DNA of 64,000 bases from NCBI GenBank assembly GCA_012295225.1, contig WMKK01000001.1, positions 310,001 through 374,000 on the forward strand, read 5' to 3'. The notes below the pieces were generated by a model. That model did no database searches. It was not told the DNA's origin and worked only from the letters and a program-made list of their open reading frames with translations. Shown piece after piece: positions 55,146 to 64,000 of this stretch. The stretch's first letter is position 1. Each line of letters opens with the position of its first letter. Made by a program: the position numbers and the translations under genes. The stretch is from Ostreococcus mediterraneus (taxonomy: Eukaryota > Chlorophyta > Mamiellophyceae > Mamiellales > Bathycoccaceae).

Positions 55146-56720
55146 CTAAGGAGTGAACTGCGAGACGGCGAGGGCGACGCCGACGAGCAAGATAACACCA
55201 TGCACGGCGTGGTTCATCCATGAACGCGACGCCGCGGCTCGGCTCTTGAGATGCACGGCAACGGGGATGGCAAAGGCGAATATAAAGCCAAACAAGGCGC
55301 CGAATTTAGAAATGATGATGCCGATATCGATCGCTGGATGCGCAGCGCAAAAGCATCCGACAGCGATGGCGAATGCGTTGACGGCGAAGTTAAACACCCC
55401 TGCTACCTTCGTTGGTACGTTTGGTGTCAAGCCGACGATTTGTGTTCGGAAAATGAACAGCAGTAGCGGCACCATTGTGAGAAATTGCAGAGTCACCGCT
55501 GCGTGCGCCGACAACGTGTAAAAGTCACTCGGCGGGAAAACGCGCAAAAAATTTGCAGCCTTGTAAGAACCATTCTCGCCTCGTCGAATGGCGACGTATT
55601 CAGTGCTGAAGTTACCAGCAATCGCGGGTAGGGAGTACGACAACAGCGTCAAGCCGTATGCAATCAACACGTTGCGCGAGTTACGCTTACTCTTTGCGTT
55701 TGAGCGACAGATCGGAATCACCGCGTGATGAGAAAAAAAGCAGCTCGCAAGCACACCTGCTGTTTTCTTCGCCGTACTCCACGCGGCAACGGGCGCAATC
55801 GGCGCCACGGGCTTCTCGGCGACGACGGATTTGAACACGATGAAACACAGGAGGTACGTCATGAAAAACGGCCCCAAGACACTCAGGCCCACAAAAATGT
55901 TCACATTCTTGAAGCTCGAAAGCACGAGCAGCACCGCAGCGGTGATAAAAATCGCAGTAAATGGATTCCAGCACTTGAATGCGTCGCGAATGCTGTTCGT
56001 GCACTCTGCCCAACCAGAGCCCGCGCCGACGTCGAGCGCCGCGAGCGAACGCCCCGCATTCAACGTCGTCCCGCGCAATAAATCTGCCAATCCCTTCACC
56101 ACGCCATACACAGACGTACTAAGCACACAACAGTACACCACGACGCACTGCAGCATCATCGCCGCCATAAAGACATTGCACGCCACGCCGACCAACGGTC
56201 CCAAGCGCTCCGCCGCCATGGACGCTAAATCCTCGTGCCCGCCCCGCGTGCCGTAACGCAACACCAACGAAGACGTGTACGCCATCACCAACGCCATCGT
56301 TACCGCAAGCACACCGCCTAAAACCAAACCACTCTCCGTGAACGCCCAAGGCGTCGCCAATACCGAAGACCCGACCATCGCGTTCCACATCGCGAACACC
56401 GCGCGCGCGTCCCCGAACGCATCCTTCTCCTCATCTCCCGCGCTCGCGCTCTCGATGTCATCGTACATGAGCTCTGCGTCCTCATTCGCGGACGCCCCGA
56501 GCGCGACGCCGCGCATCGACGCGTCTATAGCGACGCTCTCGCCGCCTAATCCATGTCCACCATCACCGTCCAAGGCGGTGCTCGCATCGAGTAACGGTTC
56601 GCGCACGTCACCCTCCTCGTCGTCGACGACCGCGACACTGACGATCGCGGTGCCGTCGCGCGATCCGCCACCGCCGCCGTCGTCGCCGCCGCCGCCGCGG
56701 CGTCGTGACTTGCGCGGCAT
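55146..56720 (-). CDS. Amino-acid transporter of the AAAP/SLC38 type (SLC38A9-like)
   Basis: The 524-residue product has a long acidic cytosolic N-terminus (1-120), then about eleven membrane helices. The first helix carries the family signature, FAMWNAMVGSSVLATPWAFTESG, which is closest to SLC38A9-type proteins of lysosomal or vacuolar membranes. A second landmark is the KKTAGVLASCFFSHHAVIPI helix (about 320-340). SLC38A9 relatives export or sense amino acids at lysosomes. Substrate and membrane are not certain. It diverges from the 2-oxoglutarate oxygenase with 29 bases between starts. Confidence 0.85.
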   Translation of the reverse strand: MPRKSRRRGGGGDDGGGGGSRDGTAIVSVAVVDDEEGDVREPLLDASTALDGDGGHGLGGESVAIDASMRGVALGASANEDAELMYDDIESASAGDEEKDAFGDARAVFAMWNAMVGSSVLATPWAFTESGLVLGGVLAVTMALVMAYTSSLVLRYGTRGGHEDLASMAAERLGPLVGVACNVFMAAMMLQCVVVYCCVLSTSVYGVVKGLADLLRGTTLNAGRSLAALDVGAGSGWAECTNSIRDAFKCWNPFTAIFITAAVLLVLSSFKNVNIFVGLSVLGPFFMTYLLCFIVFKSVVAEKPVAPIAPVAAWSTAKKTAGVLASCFFSHHAVIPICRSNAKSKRNSRNVLIAYGLTLLSYSLPAIAGNFSTEYVAIRRGENGSYKAANFLRVFPPSDFYTLSAHAAVTLQFLTMVPLLLFIFRTQIVGLTPNVPTKVAGVFNFAVNAFAIAVGCFCAAHPAIDIGIIISKFGALFGFIFAFAIPVAVHLKSRAAASRSWMNHAVHGVILLVGVALAVSQFTP

Positions 56721-56749
56721 CGAAGGCTGCGTCTGTCTCTGGCGCCAGT

Positions 56750-57703
56750 ATGCGCCTCGCCTCGCTCACCCGCGACGCCGCGCGCATCGCTCGCGCGCTT
56801 CGCGCGCACGGCTACGCCGTCATCGATGACGCCATCGACATCGACGTCGGCAGAGCGATGCGCGACGAGATGCGCGCGCTGTTTCGTGCCGATGCGTTCG
56901 TGGCGAATGCAACCGTCTTTGTCGATGGCGCGACGACGCGCGCGCGCGCGCTCGAGAAACGTGGGATTTATGAGTGCGAAACGCACGCGATGGGCGAGGA
57001 CCAACGCGAGCTCGCGCCTGTGTTTGCGTCGCTTGGGCAAGCACGAGAGGTGATGGCGCAGGCGAACGAGCTTATGGGTTGGCGAGACGACGCGACGACG
57101 ACGCTGACGCACGCGAGCGTCAAATTGCAATGCAATATCGGCGATGGGGCGTGTTTTCCGCTGCATTTTGATAGCGACGGCGCGCTTGATTCTCGTCGAT
57201 TGACGATGCTGACGTATCTCAATGAAGATTGGACGCGAGGCGACGGAGGTGAGCTCGTGGTTTACCCGTTTCCCGCAAAGGAAGTCGTCATCGAGCCGAG
57301 ATTTGGGCGAGTCGTTTTACTCAGTTCGCAGCTCAGTTTGCATCGCGTATTGCCATCGAGCGCGAAGGAAAGGTTCATGTTTACTGTATGGTTTTTTGCA
57401 CAGGAGAAAACGGGCGAGACGCGCGCACCGTTGCCGGGTACGACTGCAGAGTCTCAGATGGCCGCTTTGTTGCATCCAGCGCTGCGAAAGCACTTGTGCA
57501 AACTGGTTTTGGCGGAAACTTGGGCGAGGTCGATTGAAGAGGCACATCCGGATGACGACGCGCGCTCGGTGGCGTTACGTACGCACTGGGATGAAGTAGG
57601 CCTTATCGGTCGCGTGTTGTCGAATAATTATCCGCTCGGCTTGGCGCGACTCGCTGAAAATATCGACGCGTCAAAGCCGTTTCCACCAATCGAGTGGTTC
57701 TAG
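56750..57703 (+). CDS. Prolyl-hydroxylase-like 2-oxoglutarate/Fe(II) oxygenase
   Basis: The 317-residue product has the double-stranded helix of 2-oxoglutarate oxygenases. The iron ligands are HFD (about 140-142) and a distal His in SLHRVLPSSAKERF, followed by Arg about ten residues later for the oxoglutarate carboxylate. The spacing of about 60 residues between HxD and the distal His is like prolyl 4-hydroxylases and related algal proteins. The C-terminal 100 residues are helical and unassigned. The Met at 56750 avoids overlap with the divergent transporter; the ATG at 56705 overlaps it by 16 bases. Confidence 0.85.
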   Translation: MRLASLTRDAARIARALRAHGYAVIDDAIDIDVGRAMRDEMRALFRADAFVANATVFVDGATTRARALEKRGIYECETHAMGEDQRELAPVFASLGQAREVMAQANELMGWRDDATTTLTHASVKLQCNIGDGACFPLHFDSDGALDSRRLTMLTYLNEDWTRGDGGELVVYPFPAKEVVIEPRFGRVVLLSSQLSLHRVLPSSAKERFMFTVWFFAQEKTGETRAPLPGTTAESQMAALLHPALRKHLCKLVLAETWARSIEEAHPDDDARSVALRTHWDEVGLIGRVLSNNYPLGLARLAENIDASKPFPPIEWF

Positions 57704-57858
57704 CTCTTTATTAGTCGCTCTTAGCCACCGTATAGTCTGTACATTAATGCAAGTTGTTTTGGTTTCATCTATTTACAACGTATCAACAACATCAATATAT
57801 CAACAGCGCCTAGTGCGCTAAGTCAAGACAAGGATAAAAAAATTATACCAACTTGGTA
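57704..57858. other. Convergent gap with hairpin next to a stop codon
   Basis: This AT-rich gap contains an inverted repeat TACCAACTTGGTA at 57846-57858, directly abutting the stop codon of the NRPS-like gene at 57859-57861. A related inverted repeat lies at 55061-55074. No gene seen. Confidence 0.4.
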
Positions 57859-60800
57859 TTAAAGAGCGCCGTAGCTCTTCTCTGGACGCTGCTTTACGGG
57901 CGTATCGCTTACCTTGGCCTGCATGACCATTTGCACGGGCCAGCCTTGCCAGATACCACCGCGTTCGACGTCATCGCCAACCATGGCGAGCGTGTGTTCG
58001 AGGAGAATAGAGTCAGCGCCGACCGACGTGCCGCCCATAACGCGACTTTCCATGCACAGCGTAGCACGCTCGCGAATGACAATGTTATTCAGCGCAAAAG
58101 CGCCCAGCGTATTCGTGTGCGCGATGACGTGCGCGAAATTGATACACGCGCCATCACCGATGGTCACCAAGTCCGGTTCGGGCATTGGGGGATCGGCACC
58201 AGTGGGGTACAAGCAGACGTTGGCACCAATCTTAGACCCCTTTAAGCGGAAGTACCTGCACAAGTGCTCACTTCCAGCTAAAAGCATCAAATCCGACGTG
58301 TCGCTCAAGATATCGCAAAGCTTCCATCGGAAACAGTAGGAACTTTTATCCCAAGGATAATTCCCAGGCGCGCGCTTGCCTACGACGGCCCATTTGAGGG
58401 CGATAGATGTACTTAAAATGAGCGTCGTGTGCACCGCTTTGAGCGCCAAAAATACAACGAAGAGAATCGGCAAGTACGTTTCCGCGCTCAAAGTTTGCCA
58501 CTCCACATCCATGTACGTTTTCGTGATGAATGCAGTGGCGTACCAAGACGCGTAGATGGGAATCATGTGCGACGCCGACTTAAATAGCCTGACGCTGATG
58601 CAAATGACTGGCATGAACCACCACGGGATGACGGGGTACGTAGCTTCGCCGAGGTACGTGGCGCGTCCGAATGGCTTCGCGCTAGAACGACCATCAGCCA
58701 TGCTCGAAGCTCCACCAGGATCGAGCTGCACGGCAACACCATTGCGACTACCGACCCAAATTGAACCACTTTGAATGGTCATCTTGCGGGCGGCGACAGA
58801 TCCAGAGCCGAGGCACGCGTTTGGCATGACGGTTACGCCACCAAAAATCACGCATCGATCGCTTATGTTTGCGCCACGACGAATTCTAATCGGCAATGCG
58901 CCAATAGTATCCGCTGGATACACAGCGGAACGCGATCCCCAAACGACATCATCCTCGATATGGAGTAAATCGTACATACCATCACCGACCGTAACACCTG
59001 AACCAGGCCAGAAGATGCGTTCGCCGACGGTGGCGCCCAAAGCACGATAAATATACGACGTGTACTTGTAATGCTTGCCGAGCAAATCCGTCGCGCCGTG
59101 GAATTTACCATCCGGTGCAAGTTTACGCATGATGTATCGTCGCGTGAGTTCCCATTCGCGCGCGGTCGGATTTTGAGGAAGACCTCCAGACTTGAACTTG
59201 CCGACGATGACACGCTTGACCAAGATGACCGCACCCAACTGCATGAAAGGACCCAAGGTTGCGTGCGCGAGACGTGCAAGCGCAATGCAACCAAGACGGA
59301 ACGGATCCATGAACCATACGATACAATCTTGCCAACTCAAACGCCCGAGAAGAGTGACAAACACTTCGAGAGCGTCGTATTCATTGTCGAGCGTGTCGAG
59401 CTCCTCGCGCCAGTTTTGCATCCCTGCGTGGGTCAGCAAGTTATCTCCAATGGAGTGTTGCTGCACGACGCGCAAAACCATAATCCATGGTATCCATCGA
59501 ACAAATTGGCACATGAGAATGATTGGAAACGCAACCATGAGACGTGAGCTTAAGCACGGAGATTCAGAGTGCATTTGCGCAGTCTTTGTACTCACAGGCT
59601 TGACTTGAGACGGATCCATCTCACGCCAGGAAGTAAACGCGGCAAGCGTAGATCCCGCCGGAACATATCCTCCAGGACCAACGATAGCGTGCACGCAAAG
59701 TGTACACCCCTCGCCGATGAAAATGGGCGAAAGACGCATGCCGCCGCGCCGCGCCTCAAATGCGCGAATATTTGCACCTTCATCAATCGTAGTGTTCCTC
59801 TCGATCGTGATGAGATCAAAGTCACCGATGATTGCTTTCGAACTGACGTAAGAATTGTTTCCTACGGAAGCCCCCATGAGGCGCATGTACCACGTAAACA
59901 TGTATGGCGAAATTTCAAATATTCCGTACCCCGCGATGTTTGTTACTTGTTCGACGAGCCACCAGCGCAAGTAATACTGCCCCCATAGCGGATACGAACC
60001 TGCTTGAAGCCGCCCAAGGCAGACCCACTTGAACACAATAGCACTCAATGGAAAGAACAAAGAAACAATCAACGCAACCAGGAAGATGGCAAAGAAGAAG
60101 GAAAGAAGCTGCACCGTACTGTAAAAGTGCGAATGCGCGGCGTGAACTCCCCACTGCTGACTATTTGCCATAAAATGCTCACGACGCATCCAGTGTAAAC
60201 TCGGACCAAGGTAGTGAAAGACATGCGACCAACACATCAAGAACAGTACCCAGCGCATCATGTTGTAGAATGGCTGAATAAAGTACAAAGGTAAGAGTTG
60301 CACAGTGGACGCGAAAAAGCCATTGCTTCTTCGTGGTGTCACCCAATCCACCGGCCCGACAGGGCGTGGCGGAACCTTGTTCTTGCTATCAGCGTCTCCT
60401 GATTTATCTGATTTACGCTTCTCAATCATGTGAGAGATTCGCGAGATAGTCCGAAGTTCGAACATGTCGGCACCCGTGATGTTCACGCTAAATTTTTGGC
60501 GAATCAAACCAGCGAGTTGACCGGCGGCAATGGACGAACCACCATTGAGGAAGAAATCATCCTTGATGGATATCATACTCGAATCTGTGCCGAGAACCTC
60601 ACCCCACAGATGCGCGAGCAGCTCTTGGTCTGGGTTTGATGGACCGTCCGTCATGTCTTGACGAAGCATGTCTTGAACCTTGGACACGTCAATCGTGCCA
60701 TCTGCGTTTCGAGGCACAGTTTGCACCGGTAAAATCTCCTTCGGTTCGAGGTAGCCCGGGAGATAACGAGTGGCATGTTCGAGCACAGATGCAGAATCAA

Positions 60801-63006
60801 GCGTCTTTGGAGTGATGACCGCAACGATTGAACCAGTGTTATCTGTCCACGTACCCGCGTCGTTGACGCCGGGAACGCGGAGGAGCGCCTGAACAACTTG
60901 CTCCGCGCCATCCTTCACTGGCATCACTTGACAGTTGCCAGGTTCTGACAAGTCAGCCTGGAACGTACACTGTAACTCACGCATGCCATCTTCAAGCTCA
61001 GGTAAACGCAAGTCTCGCATGATTGCGCTTCGACTCACCTTACCAGTGATGGACTTTGGAATACTATTGACTATGATGAGCGCTTGCGGCCACTTTGAAG
61101 GTGGCAGTCTTTTGGACACATGTTGTACCAAATGACGCAAACCCGGGACCTGCACACCACTTTTAGCGACGAGAACAATACCCACAACTTCCTGCAAGGT
61201 GTCATGAGGCACGGAAATCGCCACGCACTCTGCCACGCCAGGGTGGTTCGAAAGCGCTTCTTCAACTTCAACAGGAGAAATTATCTCACCCCCTCTATTG
61301 ATGACTTCCTTCGACCGGCCGGTAACGAACAAGAATCCATCCGTATCCATCCATCCCATGTCACCAGTGTTGAACCAACCACCAGGTGCGAAACCAAATG
61401 TGTCCACCCCGTGTTCGCCTTCATAGCCAGACATGACGAGCGGCCCGCGCACCATGATATTACCCACAGTGCCAGAAGCTACAACGCCTCCATCAGCACC
61501 GAAGATGCCAATTTCAGGCCCGATCGAGCGACCTGAGGTACCTGGACGTTCCAAACCATAGTTTGACGGTGGGCACGCAATCGGCATGCACTCTGTCATA
61601 CCGTACGAGGGAAGGACAATGGCGTTGTCAAACAACCGGCGAAGATCAATCGCCGTCTGCGGCTGTAATGGCCCAGCGGCGTTCGCGACGAACCTAATGC
61701 TGCTTTTAACGCGCCCTTTGGCGTCTTTCTCCATTGTTTCTGCGGACTTGACAATGATCATGTGCATCGTCGGAGCGCCGTAGTACCACGTGCACTTCTT
61801 CGCCGCCAAGACTTCCCAAAAGTTGTCGACATCAAAGAATGGCATCGCAACAGTAGTACCACCGGAAATAATTGGCGCAATTACGTTTCGCAAGATACCT
61901 CCGACGTGGAACAAAGGCATAAAGTTGCAGCACACATCCTTCTTGTCGAGTTTGCACGACGCCGCGATTGCCGCGGCGCCAATTAAAATCTGGCTCATGG
62001 TAATCGGAACGATCTTCTTCTTCCCCGTACTCCCTGATGTGTGCAAGATCAACCCCAACCGACTTTCATCCATGAGTTCAGCGTCCGTGGCGTCTTCTTC
62101 AGTAGTCATCGTGTAAGGATCACCCACGAGGGTGAACTCGCCAGCCACGGTGGTGCTCGGCGTGATGATTAATGGAATCAGAGCCAACTTCTTCGCGACG
62201 CGGCGCATCTTGACGTCCCCTTTTCCACCATCGCGTTGATATATCAATACCTTTGCATTGGTGTTGCGCAATTCAGCCTCGATTTCTTCTTGCGTCGTGA
62301 TCGGGTTGATAGGCACCGCGGTATGGTGTTGGAGAACGCACAGCAGCGACGTCATCAATTCTGGACCGTTCGGCACGATCACCCCGATTCGTGAGCCATA
62401 CTGACGCACACCCCACTGAGGGAAATCCTTTTCCGTCACGCGCGCAATCAACTCCCGCAACTCACTGTGCATAAGCCCTCTTCGAACGCCGTCTACGCCG
62501 TCCACCGCGCACGTCTCTTCGTCGTCGGGCAAGAAATCAGACAACACGCACGCCCTCTCATGCTCTCGCCTCGACGTAATCTGTTGCAACCGATGGCGCA
62601 ACCACACATCACGCATCGTCCCCGTCGCACAACGCTCGCGAGCATCACGCGCGAGCGTTTCCCACGCCTTTCGTCGCTCGGTCTGGATCCGCGCCTCCTC
62701 CGCCGCGAGCGCGTTCACCGCGATCGCAAACGCCCCTGGCGCGCGCTTCACCCCACTCGTCTCCGCGCTCGTGCTCGCGCTCTCATGCATCATCATCGTC
62801 TGTTCACTTCCGCGCGCGTCCGACGCGGAAGCATGCGCGCCATCGCGCGCGCGAGCGCCGTCGATATCGACCGACGCGTTTTCAATCATCCCCTCGCGCG
62901 CACGCGCGCGCGCGCCCTCGACGTCTGCGCCCTCGCTCGCGCGCGGCGACGCGAGAGGCGACGCATGGGCGCCGTCGCTCGCGGGCGAGCGCTCGGGCGG
63001 GGCCAT
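57859..63006 (-). CDS. NRPS-like enzyme, Pls/PosA-type architecture (A - A-sub - carrier - membrane - three LbH domains)
   Basis: The 1715-residue product begins with a disordered N-terminus (1-75). An AMP-binding (adenylation) domain spans about 135-700 with [29 protein letters not shown], the [14 protein letters not shown] loop and the A10 lysine in SITGKVSR. A second copy of the small C-terminal subdomain follows (about 710-790), in which the A10 lysine position reads N-A-D-G-T-I-D. A carrier domain comes next, with Ser of FFLNGGSSI near 822. From about 900 on there are several pairs of membrane helices and three left-handed beta-helix hexapeptide domains (about 1060-1130, 1380-1430, 1600-1690). 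This order matches bacterial epsilon-poly-lysine synthetase-type proteins. There is no thioesterase. The start at 63006 ([10 protein letters not shown]) is chosen over 63213. Confidence 0.85.
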   Translation of the reverse strand: MAPPERSPASDGAHASPLASPRASEGADVEGARARAREGMIENASVDIDGARARDGAHASASDARGSEQTMMMHESASTSAETSGVKRAPGAFAIAVNALAAEEARIQTERRKAWETLARDARERCATGTMRDVWLRHRLQQITSRREHERACVLSDFLPDDEETCAVDGVDGVRRGLMHSELRELIARVTEKDFPQWGVRQYGSRIGVIVPNGPELMTSLLCVLQHHTAVPINPITTQEEIEAELRNTNAKVLIYQRDGGKGDVKMRRVAKKLALIPLIITPSTTVAGEFTLVGDPYTMTTEEDATDAELMDESRLGLILHTSGSTGKKKIVPITMSQILIGAAAIAASCKLDKKDVCCNFMPLFHVGGILRNVIAPIISGGTTVAMPFFDVDNFWEVLAAKKCTWYYGAPTMHMIIVKSAETMEKDAKGRVKSSIRFVANAAGPLQPQTAIDLRRLFDNAIVLPSYGMTECMPIACPPSNYGLERPGTSGRSIGPEIGIFGADGGVVASGTVGNIMVRGPLVMSGYEGEHGVDTFGFAPGGWFNTGDMGWMDTDGFLFVTGRSKEVINRGGEIISPVEVEEALSNHPGVAECVAISVPHDTLQEVVGIVLVAKSGVQVPGLRHLVQHVSKRLPPSKWPQALIIVNSIPKSITGKVSRSAIMRDLRLPELEDGMRELQCTFQADLSEPGNCQVMPVKDGAEQVVQALLRVPGVNDAGTWTDNTGSIVAVITPKTLDSASVLEHATRYLPGYLEPKEILPVQTVPRNADGTIDVSKVQDMLRQDMTDGPSNPDQELLAHLWGEVLGTDSSMISIKDDFFLNGGSSIAAGQLAGLIRQKFSVNITGADMFELRTISRISHMIEKRKSDKSGDADSKNKVPPRPVGPVDWVTPRRSNGFFASTVQLLPLYFIQPFYNMMRWVLFLMCWSHVFHYLGPSLHWMRREHFMANSQQWGVHAAHSHFYSTVQLLSFFFAIFLVALIVSLFFPLSAIVFKWVCLGRLQAGSYPLWGQYYLRWWLVEQVTNIAGYGIFEISPYMFTWYMRLMGASVGNNSYVSSKAIIGDFDLITIERNTTIDEGANIRAFEARRGGMRLSPIFIGEGCTLCVHAIVGPGGYVPAGSTLAAFTSWREMDPSQVKPVSTKTAQMHSESPCLSSRLMVAFPIILMCQFVRWIPWIMVLRVVQQHSIGDNLLTHAGMQNWREELDTLDNEYDALEVFVTLLGRLSWQDCIVWFMDPFRLGCIALARLAHATLGPFMQLGAVILVKRVIVGKFKSGGLPQNPTAREWELTRRYIMRKLAPDGKFHGATDLLGKHYKYTSYIYRALGATVGERIFWPGSGVTVGDGMYDLLHIEDDVVWGSRSAVYPADTIGALPIRIRRGANISDRCVIFGGVTVMPNACLGSGSVAARKMTIQSGSIWVGSRNGVAVQLDPGGASSMADGRSSAKPFGRATYLGEATYPVIPWWFMPVICISVRLFKSASHMIPIYASWYATAFITKTYMDVEWQTLSAETYLPILFVVFLALKAVHTTLILSTSIALKWAVVGKRAPGNYPWDKSSYCFRWKLCDILSDTSDLMLLAGSEHLCRYFRLKGSKIGANVCLYPTGADPPMPEPDLVTIGDGACINFAHVIAHTNTLGAFALNNIVIRERATLCMESRVMGGTSVGADSILLEHTLAMVGDDVERGGIWQGWPVQMVMQAKVSDTPVKQRPEKSYGAL

Positions 63007-63224
63007 TCGAACGCGGCGCGGCGCGCGGCGGTGTGGCGCGCGCGACGACGCGCGACGACGTCCGACGATGGCGACGCGTTCACGGGAATCTTTGTATGGG
63101 TAAACAGTATGAGTTACGCCGACTGTCCGACCGACCGCGGTCCGTGTGTGACACCGTGATACATTTACGTCGTCGCCGGCCCGGCGCGGCGTTCGCGCGC
63201 GCGTCCGCGGCATTCGCGCGCGCG
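63007..63224. promoter_or_regulatory. Divergent promoter of the NRPS-like gene and NBP35
   Basis: A 218-base GC-rich gap. An AT-richer patch around 63085-63112 holds a TATGGGTAAACAGTATGAG stretch that could serve either gene. The - strand frame extends through here but lacks domain support. Confidence 0.35.
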
Positions 63225-64000
63225 ATGTCGACCGCGGACGCGCCGAACGCGCCCGCGGACGCCAACGCGCACTGCGTCGGGCCGTCGAGCGCGAACGCGG
63301 GCGACGCGGCGTCGTGCGCGGGGTGCCCGAACCAACAAGCGTGTAAATCTGGTGCGGCGGGTGCGGCGCGGGATGCGACGGATGCCGACGCGGTGGCGAT
63401 CGCCCATCGGTTGCGTGACGTGAAGCATAAGATTTTGGTGCTGTCGGGTAAGGGTGGGGTTGGGAAATCGACGTTTGCGGCGCAGGTGGCGTTTGGGTTG
63501 GCGTCGCGCGGGAAGGATGTCGGGTTGTTGGATATAGACATTTGCGGGCCGTCGGCGCCGTTGATGTGCGGTGGCGTCGGGGCGGAGGTGCACAAGTCTA
63601 ACTCGGGCTGGTCGCCGGTGTACGTGGAGGAGAACTTGGGGGTGATGAGTATTGGATTTTTGCTACCCGATCCCGACGACGCGGTGATTTGGCGCGGGCC
63701 GCGGAAAAACGGTTTGATTAAGCAGTTCCTTGCCGACACAGAATGGGGAGCTATGGACTATTTGATCGTCGATGCGCCCCCTGGGACGTCTGATGAGCAC
63801 TTGAGCATCGTGCAGTATTTGAAAGAGGCTGGTGTCGATGGAGCCTTGATCGTTACGACGCCGCAAGAAGTCGCGATGGCAGACGTTCGCAAGGAGCTCA
63901 ATTTCTGTAAGAAGACGGGCATCACGGTTTTAGGCGTGGTTGAGAACATGAGCGGACTTCGCGTGCCACTCGAAGGATGCACATTCGTCGACGATACATC
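63225..64000 (+). CDS. NBP35: Cytosolic Fe-S scaffold P-loop NTPase NBP35/NUBP1 (3' end outside window)
   Basis: The frame begins at 63225 and is still open at the window edge (258 codons seen of about 350 expected). It encodes the NBP35/NUBP1 ATPase, the scaffold on which cytosolic 4Fe-4S clusters are built. The N-terminal ferredoxin-like motif has the diagnostic spacing C-x13-C-x2-C-x5-C (residues 17, 31, 34, 40). The Mrp/NBP35 P-loop follows as [10 protein letters not shown] with the deviant lysine, then [26 protein letters not shown] and the [13 protein letters not shown] block. Plants and algae use NBP35 without CFD1. It is oriented away from the NRPS-like gene. Confidence 0.95.
   Translation, partial: MSTADAPNAPADANAHCVGPSSANAGDAASCAGCPNQQACKSGAAGAARDATDADAVAIAHRLRDVKHKILVLSGKGGVGKSTFAAQVAFGLASRGKDVGLLDIDICGPSAPLMCGGVGAEVHKSNSGWSPVYVEENLGVMSIGFLLPDPDDAVIWRGPRKNGLIKQFLADTEWGAMDYLIVDAPPGTSDEHLSIVQYLKEAGVDGALIVTTPQEVAMADVRKELNFCKKTGITVLGVVENMSGLRVPLEGCTFVDDT

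Noticed and set aside
1-64000. tRNA, rRNA, transposons or old viral copies
   Set aside because: Reading the gaps showed no cloverleaf with a GGTTCGA-type T arm and no reverse transcriptase, integrase, capsid or transposase motif; no claim is made beyond visual inspection.

Overview
The window looks like a gene-dense nuclear chromosome segment of a very small green alga, most probably an Ostreococcus-type mamiellophycean. The sequence is GC-rich and almost every gene is a single open exon. Gaps are often only 30 to 150 bases. Several genes are plant-lineage types: an LSD1/LOL zinc-finger protein, a plastid CGFS glutaredoxin, an AP2/ERF factor, a HUA2-like CID protein and an ER-type calcium ATPase. 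The only two introns I can prove are 116 and 121 bases long, and both carry a CTGAC branch-like site close to the 3' end. About 42 protein genes are called. No rRNA, tRNA, CRISPR array or intact mobile element was seen.

Layout. From 0 to 13 kb: cathepsin Z protease, a JMJD5-type oxygenase, SNAPC1-like, a GNAT acetyltransferase, plastid glutaredoxin, PAF1, La protein, the complex III chaperone CBP3/UQCC1, a membrane protein with two degenerate superoxide-dismutase folds, and a plastid DUF4079 protein. From 12 to 29 kb: a possible NSL1-like kinetochore protein, cohesin SCC3, an LSD1-type protein, EXO1, a MYND protein, an NDUFA11-like protein, a second JMJD5-type oxygenase, a KH plus CID RNA-processing protein and RPAP3. 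From 29 to 44 kb: SERCA-type calcium ATPase, a secreted LRR protein ending in CBM1-like modules, a surface esterase-like protein that has lost its nucleophile, an AP2/ERF factor, cytochrome P450 reductase, an acyltransferase, pirin (spliced) and octanoyltransferase. From 44 to 64 kb: NOL9/GRC3, CAF-1 large subunit, a full ABCB transporter, a coiled-coil protein, a small spliced plastid protein, an SLC38-like transporter, a 2-oxoglutarate oxygenase, a 1715-residue NRPS-like enzyme and the 5' part of NBP35.

The genes are mainly housekeeping functions in transcription, chromatin, RNA maturation, Fe-S and lipoate metabolism and membranes, arranged as alternating divergent and convergent pairs rather than operons. 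Divergent start codons may be only 8 to 60 bases apart, so the promoters must be shared and very short.

The most unusual item is the NRPS-like gene at 57.9 to 63.0 kb. It has one adenylation domain, a second adenylation C-subdomain remnant, one carrier domain, then a multi-spanning membrane region with three left-handed beta-helix acyltransferase-like domains. This is the architecture of bacterial epsilon-poly-lysine synthetase (Pls/PosA) enzymes. Next in interest are the SOD-fold pseudoenzyme, the LRR-CBM1 protein beside the esterase pseudoenzyme, a cysteine-rich extracellular insertion in the ABCB transporter, and a hidden coding-like stretch at 22678-22875.
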